Shown: positions 51,065 through 60,155, numbered from the stretch's first letter. The stretch: 64,000 nt of DNA from Conexibacter sp. S30A1 (GCF_023330665.1 NZ_CP097127.1:2046001-2110000); one strand, 5' to 3'. Made by a program: numbers and translations. Notes: generated by a model from the letters alone, not told the origin.

Positions 51065-52471
51065 CTAGACGCGCTGGATCTGCAGCAGGCTGGTGGTGCC
51101 CGGGCGACCGCTCGGCAGCCCGGCGGTGATCGCCACGCGTGCCCCCGGCTTGACCCAGCCGAGCTCGACCACGCGGCGGGCGGAGTCGGCGATCAGCGCC
51201 TCGGTCACCTCGTGGCGCCGGATGGACGCAGCCCTGACACCCCACATCAGGCCGCAGCGCCGCACCGTCTCACGCCCCGGCGAGAGCGCGTAGATCGGCA
51301 CGTTGGGCCGGTGCGAGGCGACCAGGCGCGCGGAGCGCCCGGACAGCGTCGGGGTGACGATCGCCGCCAGGTGCAGCTCGCGCGCGGCGGCGCAGGCGCT
51401 GTAGGCCACCGTGTAGGCGGGGTCGCGGGCGTCGCGGCGCACGCGCACCTCGTTCCACTCGCGATATGGCAGCGCCTGCTCGGTGTGCTCCGCGATCGAG
51501 GCCATCATCGCCACGGTTTCGACCGGGTACTGGCCCACGGCCGTCTCCTGCGAGAGCATCACCGCATCCGTGCCATCGAAGATCGCGTTGGCGACGTCGG
51601 TCGCCTCGGCGCGCGTCGGTCGCGGCGAGGAGACCATCGAGTCGAGCATCTGGGTGGCGGTGATCGCCGGGCGCGCGAACTGACCGGCGATCTTCAGCAG
51701 GCGCTTCTGCGCCAGCGGCACCTCCTCGATCGGCAGCTCGATGCCGAGGTCACCACGCGCGACCATCACGCAGTCGGCCGCGCGGATGATGTCTTCTGCA
51801 GCCTCGACCGCCTGCGGTTTCTCGATCTTGGCGATCAGCGGCTGGCGTGTGTGCTGGCGCACGTTGATGATGTCCTCGGCGGTGCGGACAAAGGACAGTG
51901 CGACCAGATCGACGCCGATCTGCTCACCAAAGCGCAGCATCTCCAGATCCTCGGCGGGCACCGCATCAAGCCCCCTCGTCGAGCCCGGGATGTTGAGTCC
52001 CTGCCGCGAGGCGACGGCACCGCCGACCTCGACCGTGGTCTCAACCTCACGCTCGCCGCCGCGCACGGCACTGACGCGCAAGCGGATCTTGCCGTCGGCC
52101 AGGTAGATCACGTCGCCCACGTCCACGGCCTCGGCCAGTCCGGGCCAGCTGACAGACAGCTGACGCTCGTCACCGACGGCTGTTGAGCCGCACAGCAGCA
52201 CGAGCGTCTCGCCCGGCTTGAGGTCTGCCAGCCCGTTATCGATCCCGCCCACGCGCAGCTTCGGCCCAGGTAGGTCCTGCAGGATCGCGACCTGGCGGCC
52301 GGCGGCGCTGGCTGCGTCACGCACTCGCTGTGCGTTCTCGGCGTGCAGCTCCAGGCTGCCGTGGGAGAAGTTGAGCCTGGCCACGTCCATCCCCGCCTGG
52401 ATCATGCGTGCGAGCACGTCGTGGTCCTGAGAGGCGGGGCCGATGGTGGCGACGATCTTGGTGCGGCGCAT
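51065..52471 (-). CDS. pyk: Pyruvate kinase
   Basis: 468 aa. Phosphoenolpyruvate + ADP to pyruvate + ATP, the last step of glycolysis. Seen in order: KIVATIGPAS, VARLNFSHG, ILQDLPGPKLR, the B domain, LSFVRTAEDI, AKIEKPQAV (catalytic Lys), VMVARGDLGIELP (metal Glu/Asp region) and ATQMLDSM..PTRAEATDVANA. The C-terminal allosteric domain contains TLSGRSARLVASHRP. Family length is 470-480. ATG 52471 starts MRRTKIVATIGP, as in relatives. Confidence 0.97.
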   Translation of the reverse strand: MRRTKIVATIGPASQDHDVLARMIQAGMDVARLNFSHGSLELHAENAQRVRDAASAAGRQVAILQDLPGPKLRVGGIDNGLADLKPGETLVLLCGSTAVGDERQLSVSWPGLAEAVDVGDVIYLADGKIRLRVSAVRGGEREVETTVEVGGAVASRQGLNIPGSTRGLDAVPAEDLEMLRFGEQIGVDLVALSFVRTAEDIINVRQHTRQPLIAKIEKPQAVEAAEDIIRAADCVMVARGDLGIELPIEEVPLAQKRLLKIAGQFARPAITATQMLDSMVSSPRPTRAEATDVANAIFDGTDAVMLSQETAVGQYPVETVAMMASIAEHTEQALPYREWNEVRVRRDARDPAYTVAYSACAAARELHLAAIVTPTLSGRSARLVASHRPNVPIYALSPGRETVRRCGLMWGVRAASIRRHEVTEALIADSARRVVELGWVKPGARVAITAGLPSGRPGTTSLLQIQRV

Positions 52472-52568
52472 GGTTGGCAGCCCCTCAGCTCAGGGGCGCT
52501 CGTGGGTTTTGCTCAAATACACGCAAAACACCGTACTGAAAAGTCATCATCCGGCGCTTCTCGTCCGC

Positions 52569-53651
52569 CTATGCGGCGACGAACCGTCCATCCTCGATCA
52601 GCGGCTCGCCGTCGATGCTGACCGTGCCGCCCTTGCGCAGGTCGCAGATCAGGTCCCAGTGCAGCGCGGACTCGTTGACGGCGCCGGTCTCCGGGTAGGA
52701 GCGGCCGAGTGCAAGGTGCACGGTGCCCGCGATCTTCTCGTCAAGCAGCGTCGAGCCAGTGGCGCGGTCGATCCCGGTATTCGTGCCGATGCCCAGCTCG
52801 CCGAGCCGCCGCGCGCCGGCGTCGGTGGCCAGCGCCGCCTGCAGATGCGCGTCGCCGATGTGGGCGCGGGCGGCCACCACCTCTCCGTCCTTGAAGGTGA
52901 GCTCGACATCTGAGACCTCGGCACCGCGGCCGCTTGAGGGAACGTCGAAGCGAATCGTCCCGTTGGCCGAGTGCTCGTGCGGCCCGGTGAACACCTCGCC
53001 GCTTGGCATGTTGCGCCGCCCGTCTGAGTTGACCCACGTGCGACCGGCGACGTTCAGCCGCAGGTCGGTGCCGGCCGACTCGATGTGAACCTCGCGCGCG
53101 GGCCTCAGACGGTCGATGATCGCCGCCTGCCTGTCGCGCAACGCCGCCCAGGCCGCCACCGGGTCTGGCCGGTCGAGCATCAGCGCGCGCTCGAGGAAGT
53201 CGGCGTACGCGCCCTCCGGCATGCCTGCCAGCTGGGCCTGTGCTGCCGTCGGCCAGATCGTCAGCGTCCAGCGCCGCTCGGCGGCCGCTTCCCGTAGTGC
53301 CGCGGCCCCGCGCATCTTGCGGGTGACCAGCGCCGGGTCAACGCCCGCCAGCGGGTTGGTCAGCGCGTTGGCGATGATGTTCACGCTGGCGTCGGCAGCG
53401 CGTGCCTCGGCCAGCTCGATGCCCGACACCCCGTCGAGGTGGAACTCAGAGGCGTGCCTGAAGAAATCGGCGGCGAGCCCCGGCGGCTCGAGCCGCAGCA
53501 GCGGCCACGCCCCTCGGTCGAGGACCGCCCGGCAGAGCGCCGCCGCCGGCTCCTGGCCGAGCGTGGTTGAGTGAATCAGGATCTGCTGGCCGGGCTTGAC
53601 CTCAAGACACCAGTCGGCGAGCAGCACGGCAAACGCATCGGGGTCAATCAC
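52569..53651 (-). CDS. M29-family aminopeptidase
   Basis: 360 aa of the thermophilic aminopeptidase T/AmpS family: dimeric, two divalent metals. Metal-site residues are visible in GEVFTGPHEHSANGTIRF and in LLDEKIAGTVHLALGRSYPE followed by NESALHWDLICDL (Glu, His, His, Asp). The GEPLIEDGRF ending is typical. It releases N-terminal residues from peptides. Its start overlaps the upstream small gene by 4 bp (ATGA), so the two are translationally coupled. Confidence 0.9.
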   Translation of the reverse strand: MIDPDAFAVLLADWCLEVKPGQQILIHSTTLGQEPAAALCRAVLDRGAWPLLRLEPPGLAADFFRHASEFHLDGVSGIELAEARAADASVNIIANALTNPLAGVDPALVTRKMRGAAALREAAAERRWTLTIWPTAAQAQLAGMPEGAYADFLERALMLDRPDPVAAWAALRDRQAAIIDRLRPAREVHIESAGTDLRLNVAGRTWVNSDGRRNMPSGEVFTGPHEHSANGTIRFDVPSSGRGAEVSDVELTFKDGEVVAARAHIGDAHLQAALATDAGARRLGELGIGTNTGIDRATGSTLLDEKIAGTVHLALGRSYPETGAVNESALHWDLICDLRKGGTVSIDGEPLIEDGRFVAA

Positions 53652-54004
53652 GGCGCCTCCATCTCGGGGAAGTTCTCGGCAAGGTGTCTACGCAGGCTGT
53701 CACGCACGAAGCGACGCTCCTGCGCGCTCGCCATCCGGTAGCGCCCGAGCAGCTCACGCTGGGTCTCAGTGCGCACACCGGCGACCGTCCAGGCGACCGC
53801 CAGACGCTCGAACAGCAGCTCGGTCGCCCGCTGCCAGGCATCCTCGCGCTCACGGCCACCGCTGAGCGTCGCCGCGTACTGCGCGCGCGACGCAGGCGAC
53901 AGCGCGCCGCGCAGCTCAAGCACACCGGCCTGCGGGTCGGAGTAGCTGGCCGTCGGCGCGGCCGGCTTCTCGGCGTCCGTGCGCCTGCGTGTGCGCCTGC
54001 CCAT
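53648..54004 (-). CDS. Small conserved-looking hypothetical protein
   Basis: 118 aa from ATG 54004 (MGRRTRRRTDAEKPAAP). After a basic, disordered N-terminus, an all-helical region (LELRGALSPASRAQYAATL..WQRATELLFERLAVAWTVAG and RRFVRDSLRRHLAENFPEM) reads like a folded domain. Not recognised. Coupled by ATGA overlap to the M29 aminopeptidase gene; 14 bp after the upstream gene's stop. The frame stays open upstream of 54004 but would overlap the fusion protein gene. Confidence 0.65.
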   Translation of the reverse strand: MGRRTRRRTDAEKPAAPTASYSDPQAGVLELRGALSPASRAQYAATLSGGREREDAWQRATELLFERLAVAWTVAGVRTETQRELLGRYRMASAQERRFVRDSLRRHLAENFPEMEAP

Positions 54005-54017
54005 GTTGGGCCTCAGG

Positions 54018-55211
54018 CTAGCCGTCAGCGGCCGCCAGGCGCTCCAGTTGTGCGCGGACACCGCTGCCGGCCAGCGGCCGCCCGTGGCCTGGCCAGACCA
54101 CGCTTGGCTCAAGCGCGGCGAGCCGGCCGACGGACTCCCGCGCCAGGTCGACGTCGAGGTTGAAGGCAGCGTGCGGCAGCCGCGGCTCGCAGGGCAGACC
54201 GGTGCGCGCGTCAATCGTGCACAGCAGATCGGACACGAGCGCCAGCCCGTCCGCTTCGCGGTAGAGCACGATCAGCCCGGGAGCATGGCCGGGCATGTGC
54301 AGCACCCGAAAGCCCGCCAACTCGTCACCCTCCTCGAACGTGCCGGCGATCGTCAGCCCACCGCCGTCCCAGTGAGCCAGCAGCCGCTCATACAGCGGCC
54401 GGCGCCAGCCGCCGAGCAGACCCAGGTTCCAGTAGTCGCGGTAGGCGGAGGGCGACTGGGCGGCGGAGCGCTCACGCATGTGGCAGTGGATCTCTGCGCC
54501 GAGGCCCGCGGCACCACCGCGGTAATCGCAATCGGCGTGGCTGAGGACCACGCGCGCGATCCCGCCGAAGCGGGCGGCAGCACCGCGGATCGCGCCGCTC
54601 ATCGTCCGCGACCCGCTGTCAAAGACGCTCACGCCACGCTCGTCCTCGATCAGAAACACGTTCATCTCGCGCGCAAGCCCGCCACGCAGCACCCAGACCC
54701 CGGCCGCGACCGCCTCGGGCTGGCCGCCATGCAATGCCTGGTCAAGCGCGGTGCGCGCGTTGGCCAGGCCGACCAGCCAGCCCGCGCGCCCCTGGCCAGC
54801 CGCCGGCAGCAGCCGCAGCTGACGCGCGATCGCGGCGCCGTCGATGTAGGTCGTGGCCCCCACGATCTGATCCTCGGACACCTCCAGCAGCTCGCAGCCC
54901 TCGATCGCGATCACGGCACCGTTGGGCGCCAGGCCGTGGAAGCGGCCGGGACCCGCGAAGGTGCCCGTCGCACGCCAGCGCACCGAGCAGCGCTCGCGTT
55001 GGGTGGTGGTGTCGATCAGTTCGAAACGCAGGTCCGGGAAGGCTTCGAAGAGCTCTGTGAAGTAGGCGTGCAGGCCGTCGGGGGCGCTGAGCGCGCCCCG
55101 GCCCGCGACCCGGTCGCCTGCTCCCTCACGCCAGCAGGCGAGCGCGGCATCGATATCTCGTGCCTCGAGCGCACTGAAGTAGCGTTTGGCAATCACCGCC
55201 GCGGACGCCAT
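54018..55211 (-). CDS. NTF2-like (SnoaL-type) domain fused to a metallo-beta-lactamase domain
   Basis: 397 aa. Residues 1-130 are an NTF2/SnoaL-like cone fold (VIAKRYFSALEARDIDAALACW; AYFTELFEAFPDLRFELID). From about 165 a metallo-beta-lactamase fold follows (LAREMNVFLIEDERGVSVFD, VVLSHADCDYRGGAAGL, HMPGHAPGLIVLYR, VSDLLCTID, VWPGHGRPL). The zinc motif HxHxDH is changed to HADCDY: the second His is Asp, as in some relatives, and the last His is Tyr. The enzyme may bind one metal. The substrate is unknown; the fusion is unusual. Confidence 0.8.
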   Translation of the reverse strand: MASAAVIAKRYFSALEARDIDAALACWREGAGDRVAGRGALSAPDGLHAYFTELFEAFPDLRFELIDTTTQRERCSVRWRATGTFAGPGRFHGLAPNGAVIAIEGCELLEVSEDQIVGATTYIDGAAIARQLRLLPAAGQGRAGWLVGLANARTALDQALHGGQPEAVAAGVWVLRGGLAREMNVFLIEDERGVSVFDSGSRTMSGAIRGAAARFGGIARVVLSHADCDYRGGAAGLGAEIHCHMRERSAAQSPSAYRDYWNLGLLGGWRRPLYERLLAHWDGGGLTIAGTFEEGDELAGFRVLHMPGHAPGLIVLYREADGLALVSDLLCTIDARTGLPCEPRLPHAAFNLDVDLARESVGRLAALEPSVVWPGHGRPLAGSGVRAQLERLAAADG

Positions 55212-55242
55212 GGTGCGCGCAGTCTAATCGCGACCGGCGCCG

Positions 55243-55668
55243 TTACGTGAGCAGCCGCACGTCCAGCTCGCGCAGCCCGCAACCGGCACGAAGCCATTCA
55301 GCGGCCAGCTCAGCGGCCTGCTGCTCGTAGCCGCGCCCGCGCAGCTGGGGCGCGACCCACACGCGCACACGCGCGCTCGCGCGCTCCCAGTCGATCCGGT
55401 CGATGTCCACACGCCCGCGGCAGTCACGGCAACCAGGCTCGAGGATGCTGAGCGAAAGCTGCGCACCGGCCAGCCGCCGCGCCTGGGCCTGCTCGACCTC
55501 GAGCCCCAGCTGCGCCCCGGTCGGCGGCCGTGCCATCCCCAGTGAGCGGTGCAGATCAGGGTCGTCCTGATGGGCGATCAGGACCTCGGGGATGTCCCAC
55601 TCGGCGATCATCCGCAAGTCGACCAGCTCGCCGGCGATGCGCTCCGGTGGCTCGGGTATGGCTGGCAT
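55243..55668 (-). CDS. GNAT-family acetyltransferase (RimJ/RimL-like)
   Basis: 141 aa from ATG 55668 (MPAIPEPPERIAGELVDLRM). It has the start of a RimJ/RimL-type domain with IGELVDLR-like beginning and a CoA motif VRVWVAPQLRGRGYEQQAAELAAEW. A central insertion, ILEPGCRDCRG, adds two cysteines. It is short at the C-terminus, ending soon after the motif B region (RELDVRLLT), so it may be slightly truncated. It is divergent from the metalloprotease gene, 29 bp apart. Confidence 0.7.
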   Translation of the reverse strand: MPAIPEPPERIAGELVDLRMIAEWDIPEVLIAHQDDPDLHRSLGMARPPTGAQLGLEVEQAQARRLAGAQLSLSILEPGCRDCRGRVDIDRIDWERASARVRVWVAPQLRGRGYEQQAAELAAEWLRAGCGLRELDVRLLT

Positions 55669-55697
55669 GTCAGCAGCAGACCGTACCCTCTCTGAGC

Positions 55698-56375
55698 GTG
55701 CCCGTGCTCTCAGACCAAGGCTCGCTGATCGCCTACGACGTGCGCCGCTCCGACAGGGCACGCAGGGTGCGGGTGCGGGTCGAGCGCGACGCGCGGGTGG
55801 AGGTGGTGCTGCCGCGCCGCGCGCCGGCGGCGGCCGCCGAGCGGGCGGTCCGCGAGCTGCGTCCCTGGATCGAGCGCCGGCTGGCTCATGCGGCGCGCCA
55901 GCAGGCGGCCGTCGCGGCGCGCGGGGACAGCCTGCCGTACCTGGGCATCAGCCTGCGCCTGCATGCCGAGCCCGACCGCGCACAAGTGACGCGGCGTGGC
56001 GACGAGCTCCTGGTGCCGGCCGACGCGCGCGCACGCGGGGCGCTCGAGCGCTGGTACCGGCGGATGGCGCGCGAGGAGATCAGCGCACGGCTCGCGCGCG
56101 CGTGTGCGCGCAGCGGCCTCTCCTACAGCCGCCTTACGATCCGCGACCAGCGCACGCGCTGGGGCAGCTGCTCGCGTGCGGGCACGCTCAGCTTCAACTG
56201 GCGGCTGCTGTTGGCACCCGAGGAGGTGCTCGACTATGTGATCTGGCACGAGGTCTGCCACCTCGCCGTACCGGACCACTCGCCGCGCTTCTGGGCGCTG
56301 GTGGCAGACCACTGCCCCGATCACCGTGAGCGGGCCGCCTGGCTGCGGACAAACGCCGCCACACTCGTGCTTTGA
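55698..56375 (+). CDS. YgjP-like (SprT-type) zinc metalloprotease
   Basis: 225 aa from GTG 55698 (VPVLSDQGSLIAYDVRRSDR). The C-terminal part carries DQRTRWGSCSRAGTLSFNWR and the zinc motif VIWHEVCHLAVPDHSPRFW (HExxH plus third His), the signature of the YgjP/DUF45 family. Members are predicted metal-dependent proteases of unknown target. It is followed by a kinase gene whose TTG start overlaps the stop (TTGA). Confidence 0.88.
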   Translation: MPVLSDQGSLIAYDVRRSDRARRVRVRVERDARVEVVLPRRAPAAAAERAVRELRPWIERRLAHAARQQAAVAARGDSLPYLGISLRLHAEPDRAQVTRRGDELLVPADARARGALERWYRRMAREEISARLARACARSGLSYSRLTIRDQRTRWGSCSRAGTLSFNWRLLLAPEEVLDYVIWHEVCHLAVPDHSPRFWALVADHCPDHRERAAWLRTNAATLVL

Positions 56376-56923
56376 ACGCGGCCGCCCAGCAGATCCTCGA
56401 GGCGCTCGTGCGGTGGCAGCGACCGGGGCCGGAGCCCCTGGTGGTGGCGATAGACGGCCACGGTGCGGCCGGCAAGACCACCATCGCGCATCAGGTGGCC
56501 TCACGTTCGGGAGCCGAGATCCTCTCCATGGACAGCTTCTTCCATGCGGCGGCACCGAACGACGACCCGCGGCCGATGGCGCAGTACTACGACTGGAGCA
56601 AGCTGCGCAGACAGGCGCTCGAGCCGGCCATCGCGCGGCTGCGAGCCCGCCCCAGCGGGGGCGTCATTCTGCTCGAGGGCGTGTCCTCCAGTGCACCCGC
56701 CCTGGCAGACCACGTGAACCGCAGCGTGCTCGTGGTCACGCCCGCGCCGGTGCGGCTGGAACGCCTGCACGCCCGGGTCAGTGCGGAGGAGTGGGATGAG
56801 GCGTGGCTTGAGGCCGAGCGGGCCTACTTTGCGACCCGGCCGCCGGCGTCCTTTGACCTGGTGGTGTGCGGCGACACTGAGGCTCGGCGCAACGGGGCTT
56901 GCGCACGCGAGGGATCGGCGTAG
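56372..56923 (+). CDS. Uridine kinase-like P-loop kinase
   Basis: 183 aa. Walker A is IDGHGAAGKTT; SMDSFFHAAAPNDDPRPM and VILLEGVSSS follow, as in small uridine kinase-like actinobacterial proteins. A TTG at 56372 overlaps the metalloprotease stop; this start is supported by coupling but no ATG or GTG lies nearer the P-loop. Paralogue of the kinase at 30796-31341. The substrate is not known. Confidence 0.8.
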   Translation: MNAAAQQILEALVRWQRPGPEPLVVAIDGHGAAGKTTIAHQVASRSGAEILSMDSFFHAAAPNDDPRPMAQYYDWSKLRRQALEPAIARLRARPSGGVILLEGVSSSAPALADHVNRSVLVVTPAPVRLERLHARVSAEEWDEAWLEAERAYFATRPPASFDLVVCGDTEARRNGACAREGSA

Positions 56924-57010
56924 AGTGAGATGAGCAGTCCCACAGCCGAATGTTGCGCTCCCGCATTCTCCAGTGGTCCGTTCATGTGGAGCGACAGGAG
57001 CGTGTGAGAG

Positions 57011-57184
57011 ATGGCCAAAGCCGATCAACCAGACCCTGGGCAGCCGAAGCCCACAGCCACCTTCGGCGAGGTCACCAAGGAGATCGCCAAGCGCAACGAC
57101 GAAGCGCAGAAGGCCGCCCGCATCAGGCGCGACGCGCGCGAACGCGAGCAGATCGCCCGCCGCCGGGAGTGGGAGCGGCTCTGA
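57011..57184 (+). CDS. Small highly charged protein (57 aa)
   Basis: ATG 57011 with an AGGAG Shine-Dalgarno about 10 bases upstream. The product begins MAKADQPDPGQPKP, then is a single charged helix (FGEVTKEIAKRNDEAQKAAR, continuing RIRRDAREREQIARRREWERL). Composition and a good SD support coding. Perhaps a nucleic-acid or ribosome-associated small protein, but this is a guess. Confidence 0.6.
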   Translation: MAKADQPDPGQPKPTATFGEVTKEIAKRNDEAQKAARIRRDAREREQIARRREWERL

Positions 57185-57229
57185 TCACGCCGAGCAGCCC
57201 GGAGCACGCGGGCAGGCCGCGGCGGGCGC

Positions 57230-57643
57230 TCACGCGGGAGGCGGCGGGAACTGGCTGGTGAAGATCGGTGAACAAGTCGCCCCGCGAGCGATGGTTGGCA
57301 CGACGCAGACGGCGCCGTAGCCAAGCGATGGCACGCTGACGCGCGTCTCGCCACCAAACGCTGTTGCCGCTGAGACGGTGACCGACACCCCGCGGATGGC
57401 GTAGTCACCGAGTTCTCGTGCGCGGACGCCGATCAGGAGCTGGGCGGTCTGACCCGGGCGGAGCTTGAAGCCCTGAAATGCCTGTAGCTTCGGCTGCCGC
57501 GCAGACCAGTCGCTCGGGGGCCAGCCGCTGCCAGCGCCGAGGAAGGCGTTCCCCGGCTGGATCAAGACGCCAACGAGCTTCGGCATCCGGTAGCCCGGCA
57601 CGCCGAGCAGGCACATCGCCCCGGCCCTAACCAGCCGTGTCAT
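57230..57643 (-). CDS. Hypothetical protein, possibly exported
   Basis: 137 aa, unrecognised. The N-terminal MTRLVRAGAMCLLGVPGY could be a weak signal. The rest is beta-rich with repeated Gly/Val stretches (FKLRPGQTAQLLIGVRAREL and VSVTVSAATAFGGETRVSV), as in small immunoglobulin-like secreted domains. It is followed on the same strand, 89 bp upstream in transcription, by a lipoprotein gene of similar composition. No motif supports a function. Confidence 0.5.
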   Translation of the reverse strand: MTRLVRAGAMCLLGVPGYRMPKLVGVLIQPGNAFLGAGSGWPPSDWSARQPKLQAFQGFKLRPGQTAQLLIGVRARELGDYAIRGVSVTVSAATAFGGETRVSVPSLGYGAVCVVPTIARGATCSPIFTSQFPPPPA

Positions 57644-57732
57644 GACTCATTGAGGGTCGGTGCTCGAATGGCAGAGTGCGCGCAAACATACACCGCGCGA
57701 CACCCCCGACGTACGTTTTAAGCTCCGGGCGA

Positions 57733-58152
57733 CTATTTGATCGGGATCACGAGGTTCACGTTCAGTGTGTGTCCCCGCCTGAGCCGGATCCGCTTGGTCA
57801 CGCGCTCGCCGATCAGCTTGGTCTCCAGGATGTAGATACCCGAGCCCGGGTACAGCAGCGAGAAGCGCCGAAGCCTCGGCCCGACGGTGCCCGAGTGCTC
57901 TGCCGTGACCAGCTGACCACGCCGATCTAGCAGCGCCACCTGCACGAACCCGACCACTCGGCAGTGGCTCGAACTTGGCCCGCCGCATTCCTCGACCCGG
58001 CCGCTGACCTTCGCGCAACCGGACACGCAGTACGCCGTCGGTCCCGCATGCGTACTTCCTCCGCAACCGGCAAGCGCCACGGCACATGAGCTGACAGCAA
58101 GCGCCCACGGCAGCATCCGCCCCGGTCGCCGCATCCAGCAACCATACGTCAC
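57733..58152 (-). CDS. Predicted small lipoprotein
   Basis: 139 aa from ATG 58152, or 133 aa from ATG 58134 (MRRPGRMLPW). A lipoprotein signal is clear: ALAVSSCAVALAGCGG with the lipobox LAGC. The mature part contains four or more cysteines (YCVSGCAKVSGRVEECGG; SSSHCRVV), then a beta-rich tail (GIYILETKLIGERVTKRIRL). Function unknown. It diverges from the TPP-riboswitch operon; the promoters share a short intergenic region. Confidence 0.7.
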   Translation of the reverse strand: MTYGCWMRRPGRMLPWALAVSSCAVALAGCGGSTHAGPTAYCVSGCAKVSGRVEECGGPSSSHCRVVGFVQVALLDRRGQLVTAEHSGTVGPRLRRFSLLYPGSGIYILETKLIGERVTKRIRLRRGHTLNVNLVIPIK

Positions 58153-58183
58153 AGGCCGCCGGGGCTAAAATCAGAAGCTGACA

Positions 58184-58268
58184 ACACGGGAGCCCACGCT
58201 GGGCTGAGAGGGCGCCGGAGCGCGCCGACCGTCAAACCTGATCCGGGTCATGCCGGCGGAGGGAGCGA
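58184..58268 (+). promoter_or_regulatory. TPP riboswitch (THI element)
   Basis: All conserved blocks are present in order: CGGGAGCCC at the 5' end, GGGCTGAGAGGGCG (CUGAGA box), then GACCGTCAAACCTGATCCGG (conserved ACCTGATC), and GGTCATGCCGGCGGAGGGAG (ATGCCGGCG-GGGA). It binds thiamine pyrophosphate. The 3' end GGAGGGAG is also the Shine-Dalgarno of the GTG start at 58272, so ligand binding should block translation initiation. It controls the binding protein and permeases downstream. Confidence 0.95.
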
Positions 58269-58271
58269 GCA

Positions 58272-60155
58272 GTGAGACGTACATGGTTGGTTGCTTTGGC
58301 GGTTGTAGCGGCCGCCGCCCTTGCCGGCTGCGGCGCCTCGGCGCCGGCACGCGGCGGCGCGGGCAGCGGCGGGGCCAGCGGCGGCGGCCCAATCCGCGGC
58401 GGCACCGCCTACTGGGCAGAGCAGCCGCTTGAGCCACCCAACTACATCTTCCCGCTGACCTCGGGCGCCTACTACTCCAACGAGAACGTCTACGACTTCC
58501 AGACGCTCATGTACCGGCCGCTGTACTGGTACGGCAACGCCGACCGGCCCGGGGTCGACTACGCGCTGTCACTGGGCGATGCCCCCGTATACACCGACCA
58601 AAACACGGTCGTGACGATCCACCTCAAGCCCACGCGCTGGTCAGACGGGGAGCGGGTCAGTGCCCGCGACGTGATCTTCTGGATCAACCTGCTCAGGGCC
58701 AACGAGGCCGACTGGGCCTCGTTCGTGCCGGGCGGCTTTCCCGCCAACCTCATCTCGTACCGCGCCGTCAACACCAGCACGGTGCAGCTGCGCCTGGACC
58801 GCTCCTACAACCCGATCTGGTTCACGGACAACGAGCTCTCCCAGATCACGCCGCTGCCGCTCGCCTGGGACCGCACGAGCGCCCGCGGCTGCAGCGCCGA
58901 GCACGGCTGTCCACCCCCGAGAACCCTGCCCGACGCAACCTCCTCAGGCGCCCGCGCGGTCTACGCGTTCCTGAACGCCCAGGCCAAGGACCTCTCGACC
59001 TACGCCACAAGCCCGCTGTGGCGGATCGTCGACGGGCCCTGGCGTCTTACGGCGCTGACCGCCTCAGGCCGTGCCACCTTTGAGCCCAACCGGCGCTACG
59101 ACGGCCCGCACCGGCCGCACCTCGCACGCTTTGTCGAGCTTCCGTTCACGAGCGAGACCGCCGAGCTGGCGCTGCTCGAGACGGGGCCGGCGCGCGGGGG
59201 CGGCGGCCCGGGCGCCCCCCAGATCTCCGCAGGGTATCTGCCCGACACCGCCATCCCGCAGGCACCCGCGCTGCGCGCCCGCGGCTACCGGCTTGCGCCC
59301 TTCTACCCCTACGGCTTTGACTACTTCGAGCCGAACTTCAACAACCCCACCGCCGGCCCGATCTTCAGGAAGCTCTACTTCCGCCAGGCCTTCCAGCACC
59401 TGGTCAACCAGCCGGGCTGGATCCACGCCTACTACCAGGGCCTGGGCGTCCCGACCTACAGCCCCGTGCCGGCTCAGCCCGCGAACCCCTACGCCGACAG
59501 GCAGGCGCGCACCAACCCCTACCCGTTCAGCGTCAGCGCCTCAAGGGCGATCCTCACCGCCCACGGCTGGCGCGTGCGCCCGGGCGGCCTGAGCACCTGC
59601 ACCCATCCCGGCCGGGCGCGGGGCGAGTGCGGCGCCGGCATCCACCCGGGCCAAGCGCTGCGCTTCACGCTGATGTACCCCGACGGCATGTCCTACACCG
59701 ACAACGCCATGGTCGACCTGCAATCGGTCGCGCGCGAGGTCGGGATCGAGCTGACGCTGCAGCAGCGCACCACCGCCACGATCGACGCGGAGATCGAACC
59801 GTGCAAGACCGGCAGCCCCGCCTGCGCCTGGCAGCTCGGCCAGTACGGCTCGGCCTGGGTGTTCGCGCCCGACCACTACCCGAGCGGCGAGGAGATCTTC
59901 CAGACGGGCGCGCTGGGCAACGTCGGCAGCTACTCCAGCCGCCGCGTCGACCGCCTGATCAAAGCGACCACTACCGCCCCGGCGAGCCGCGCGACTCGGG
60001 CGCTCGACGCCTACGCAAACGCCGTCCGTCTCCAGCTGCCCGACTTCTGGCAGCCCTCCCCGGGGACGCTCGAGAGCTTCCAGTCAAACCTGCGCGGCAC
60101 CACCCCGAACGCCTACGGCTACCTCACCCCGGAGGAGTGGTACTTCACGCGGTGA
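58272..60155 (+). CDS. Family-5 solute-binding lipoprotein under TPP-riboswitch control
   Basis: 627 aa. GTG 58272 gives MRRTWLVALAVVAAAALAGC, a lipobox signal peptide. Family-5 features: VTIHLKPTRWSDGERVSARD, YNPIWFTDNELSQITPLPLA and SPLWRIVDGPWRLTAL, plus a late CTHPGRARGECGAGIHPG block also found in SBP1 and SBP2. So it belongs to the same subfamily as the binding proteins at 14.9 and 17.1 kb. The riboswitch implies thiamine, a thiamine precursor or a phosphate ester as ligand (inference). It overlaps the permease gene by 4 bp (GTGA). Confidence 0.9.
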   Translation: MRRTWLVALAVVAAAALAGCGASAPARGGAGSGGASGGGPIRGGTAYWAEQPLEPPNYIFPLTSGAYYSNENVYDFQTLMYRPLYWYGNADRPGVDYALSLGDAPVYTDQNTVVTIHLKPTRWSDGERVSARDVIFWINLLRANEADWASFVPGGFPANLISYRAVNTSTVQLRLDRSYNPIWFTDNELSQITPLPLAWDRTSARGCSAEHGCPPPRTLPDATSSGARAVYAFLNAQAKDLSTYATSPLWRIVDGPWRLTALTASGRATFEPNRRYDGPHRPHLARFVELPFTSETAELALLETGPARGGGGPGAPQISAGYLPDTAIPQAPALRARGYRLAPFYPYGFDYFEPNFNNPTAGPIFRKLYFRQAFQHLVNQPGWIHAYYQGLGVPTYSPVPAQPANPYADRQARTNPYPFSVSASRAILTAHGWRVRPGGLSTCTHPGRARGECGAGIHPGQALRFTLMYPDGMSYTDNAMVDLQSVAREVGIELTLQQRTTATIDAEIEPCKTGSPACAWQLGQYGSAWVFAPDHYPSGEEIFQTGALGNVGSYSSRRVDRLIKATTTAPASRATRALDAYANAVRLQLPDFWQPSPGTLESFQSNLRGTTPNAYGYLTPEEWYFTR

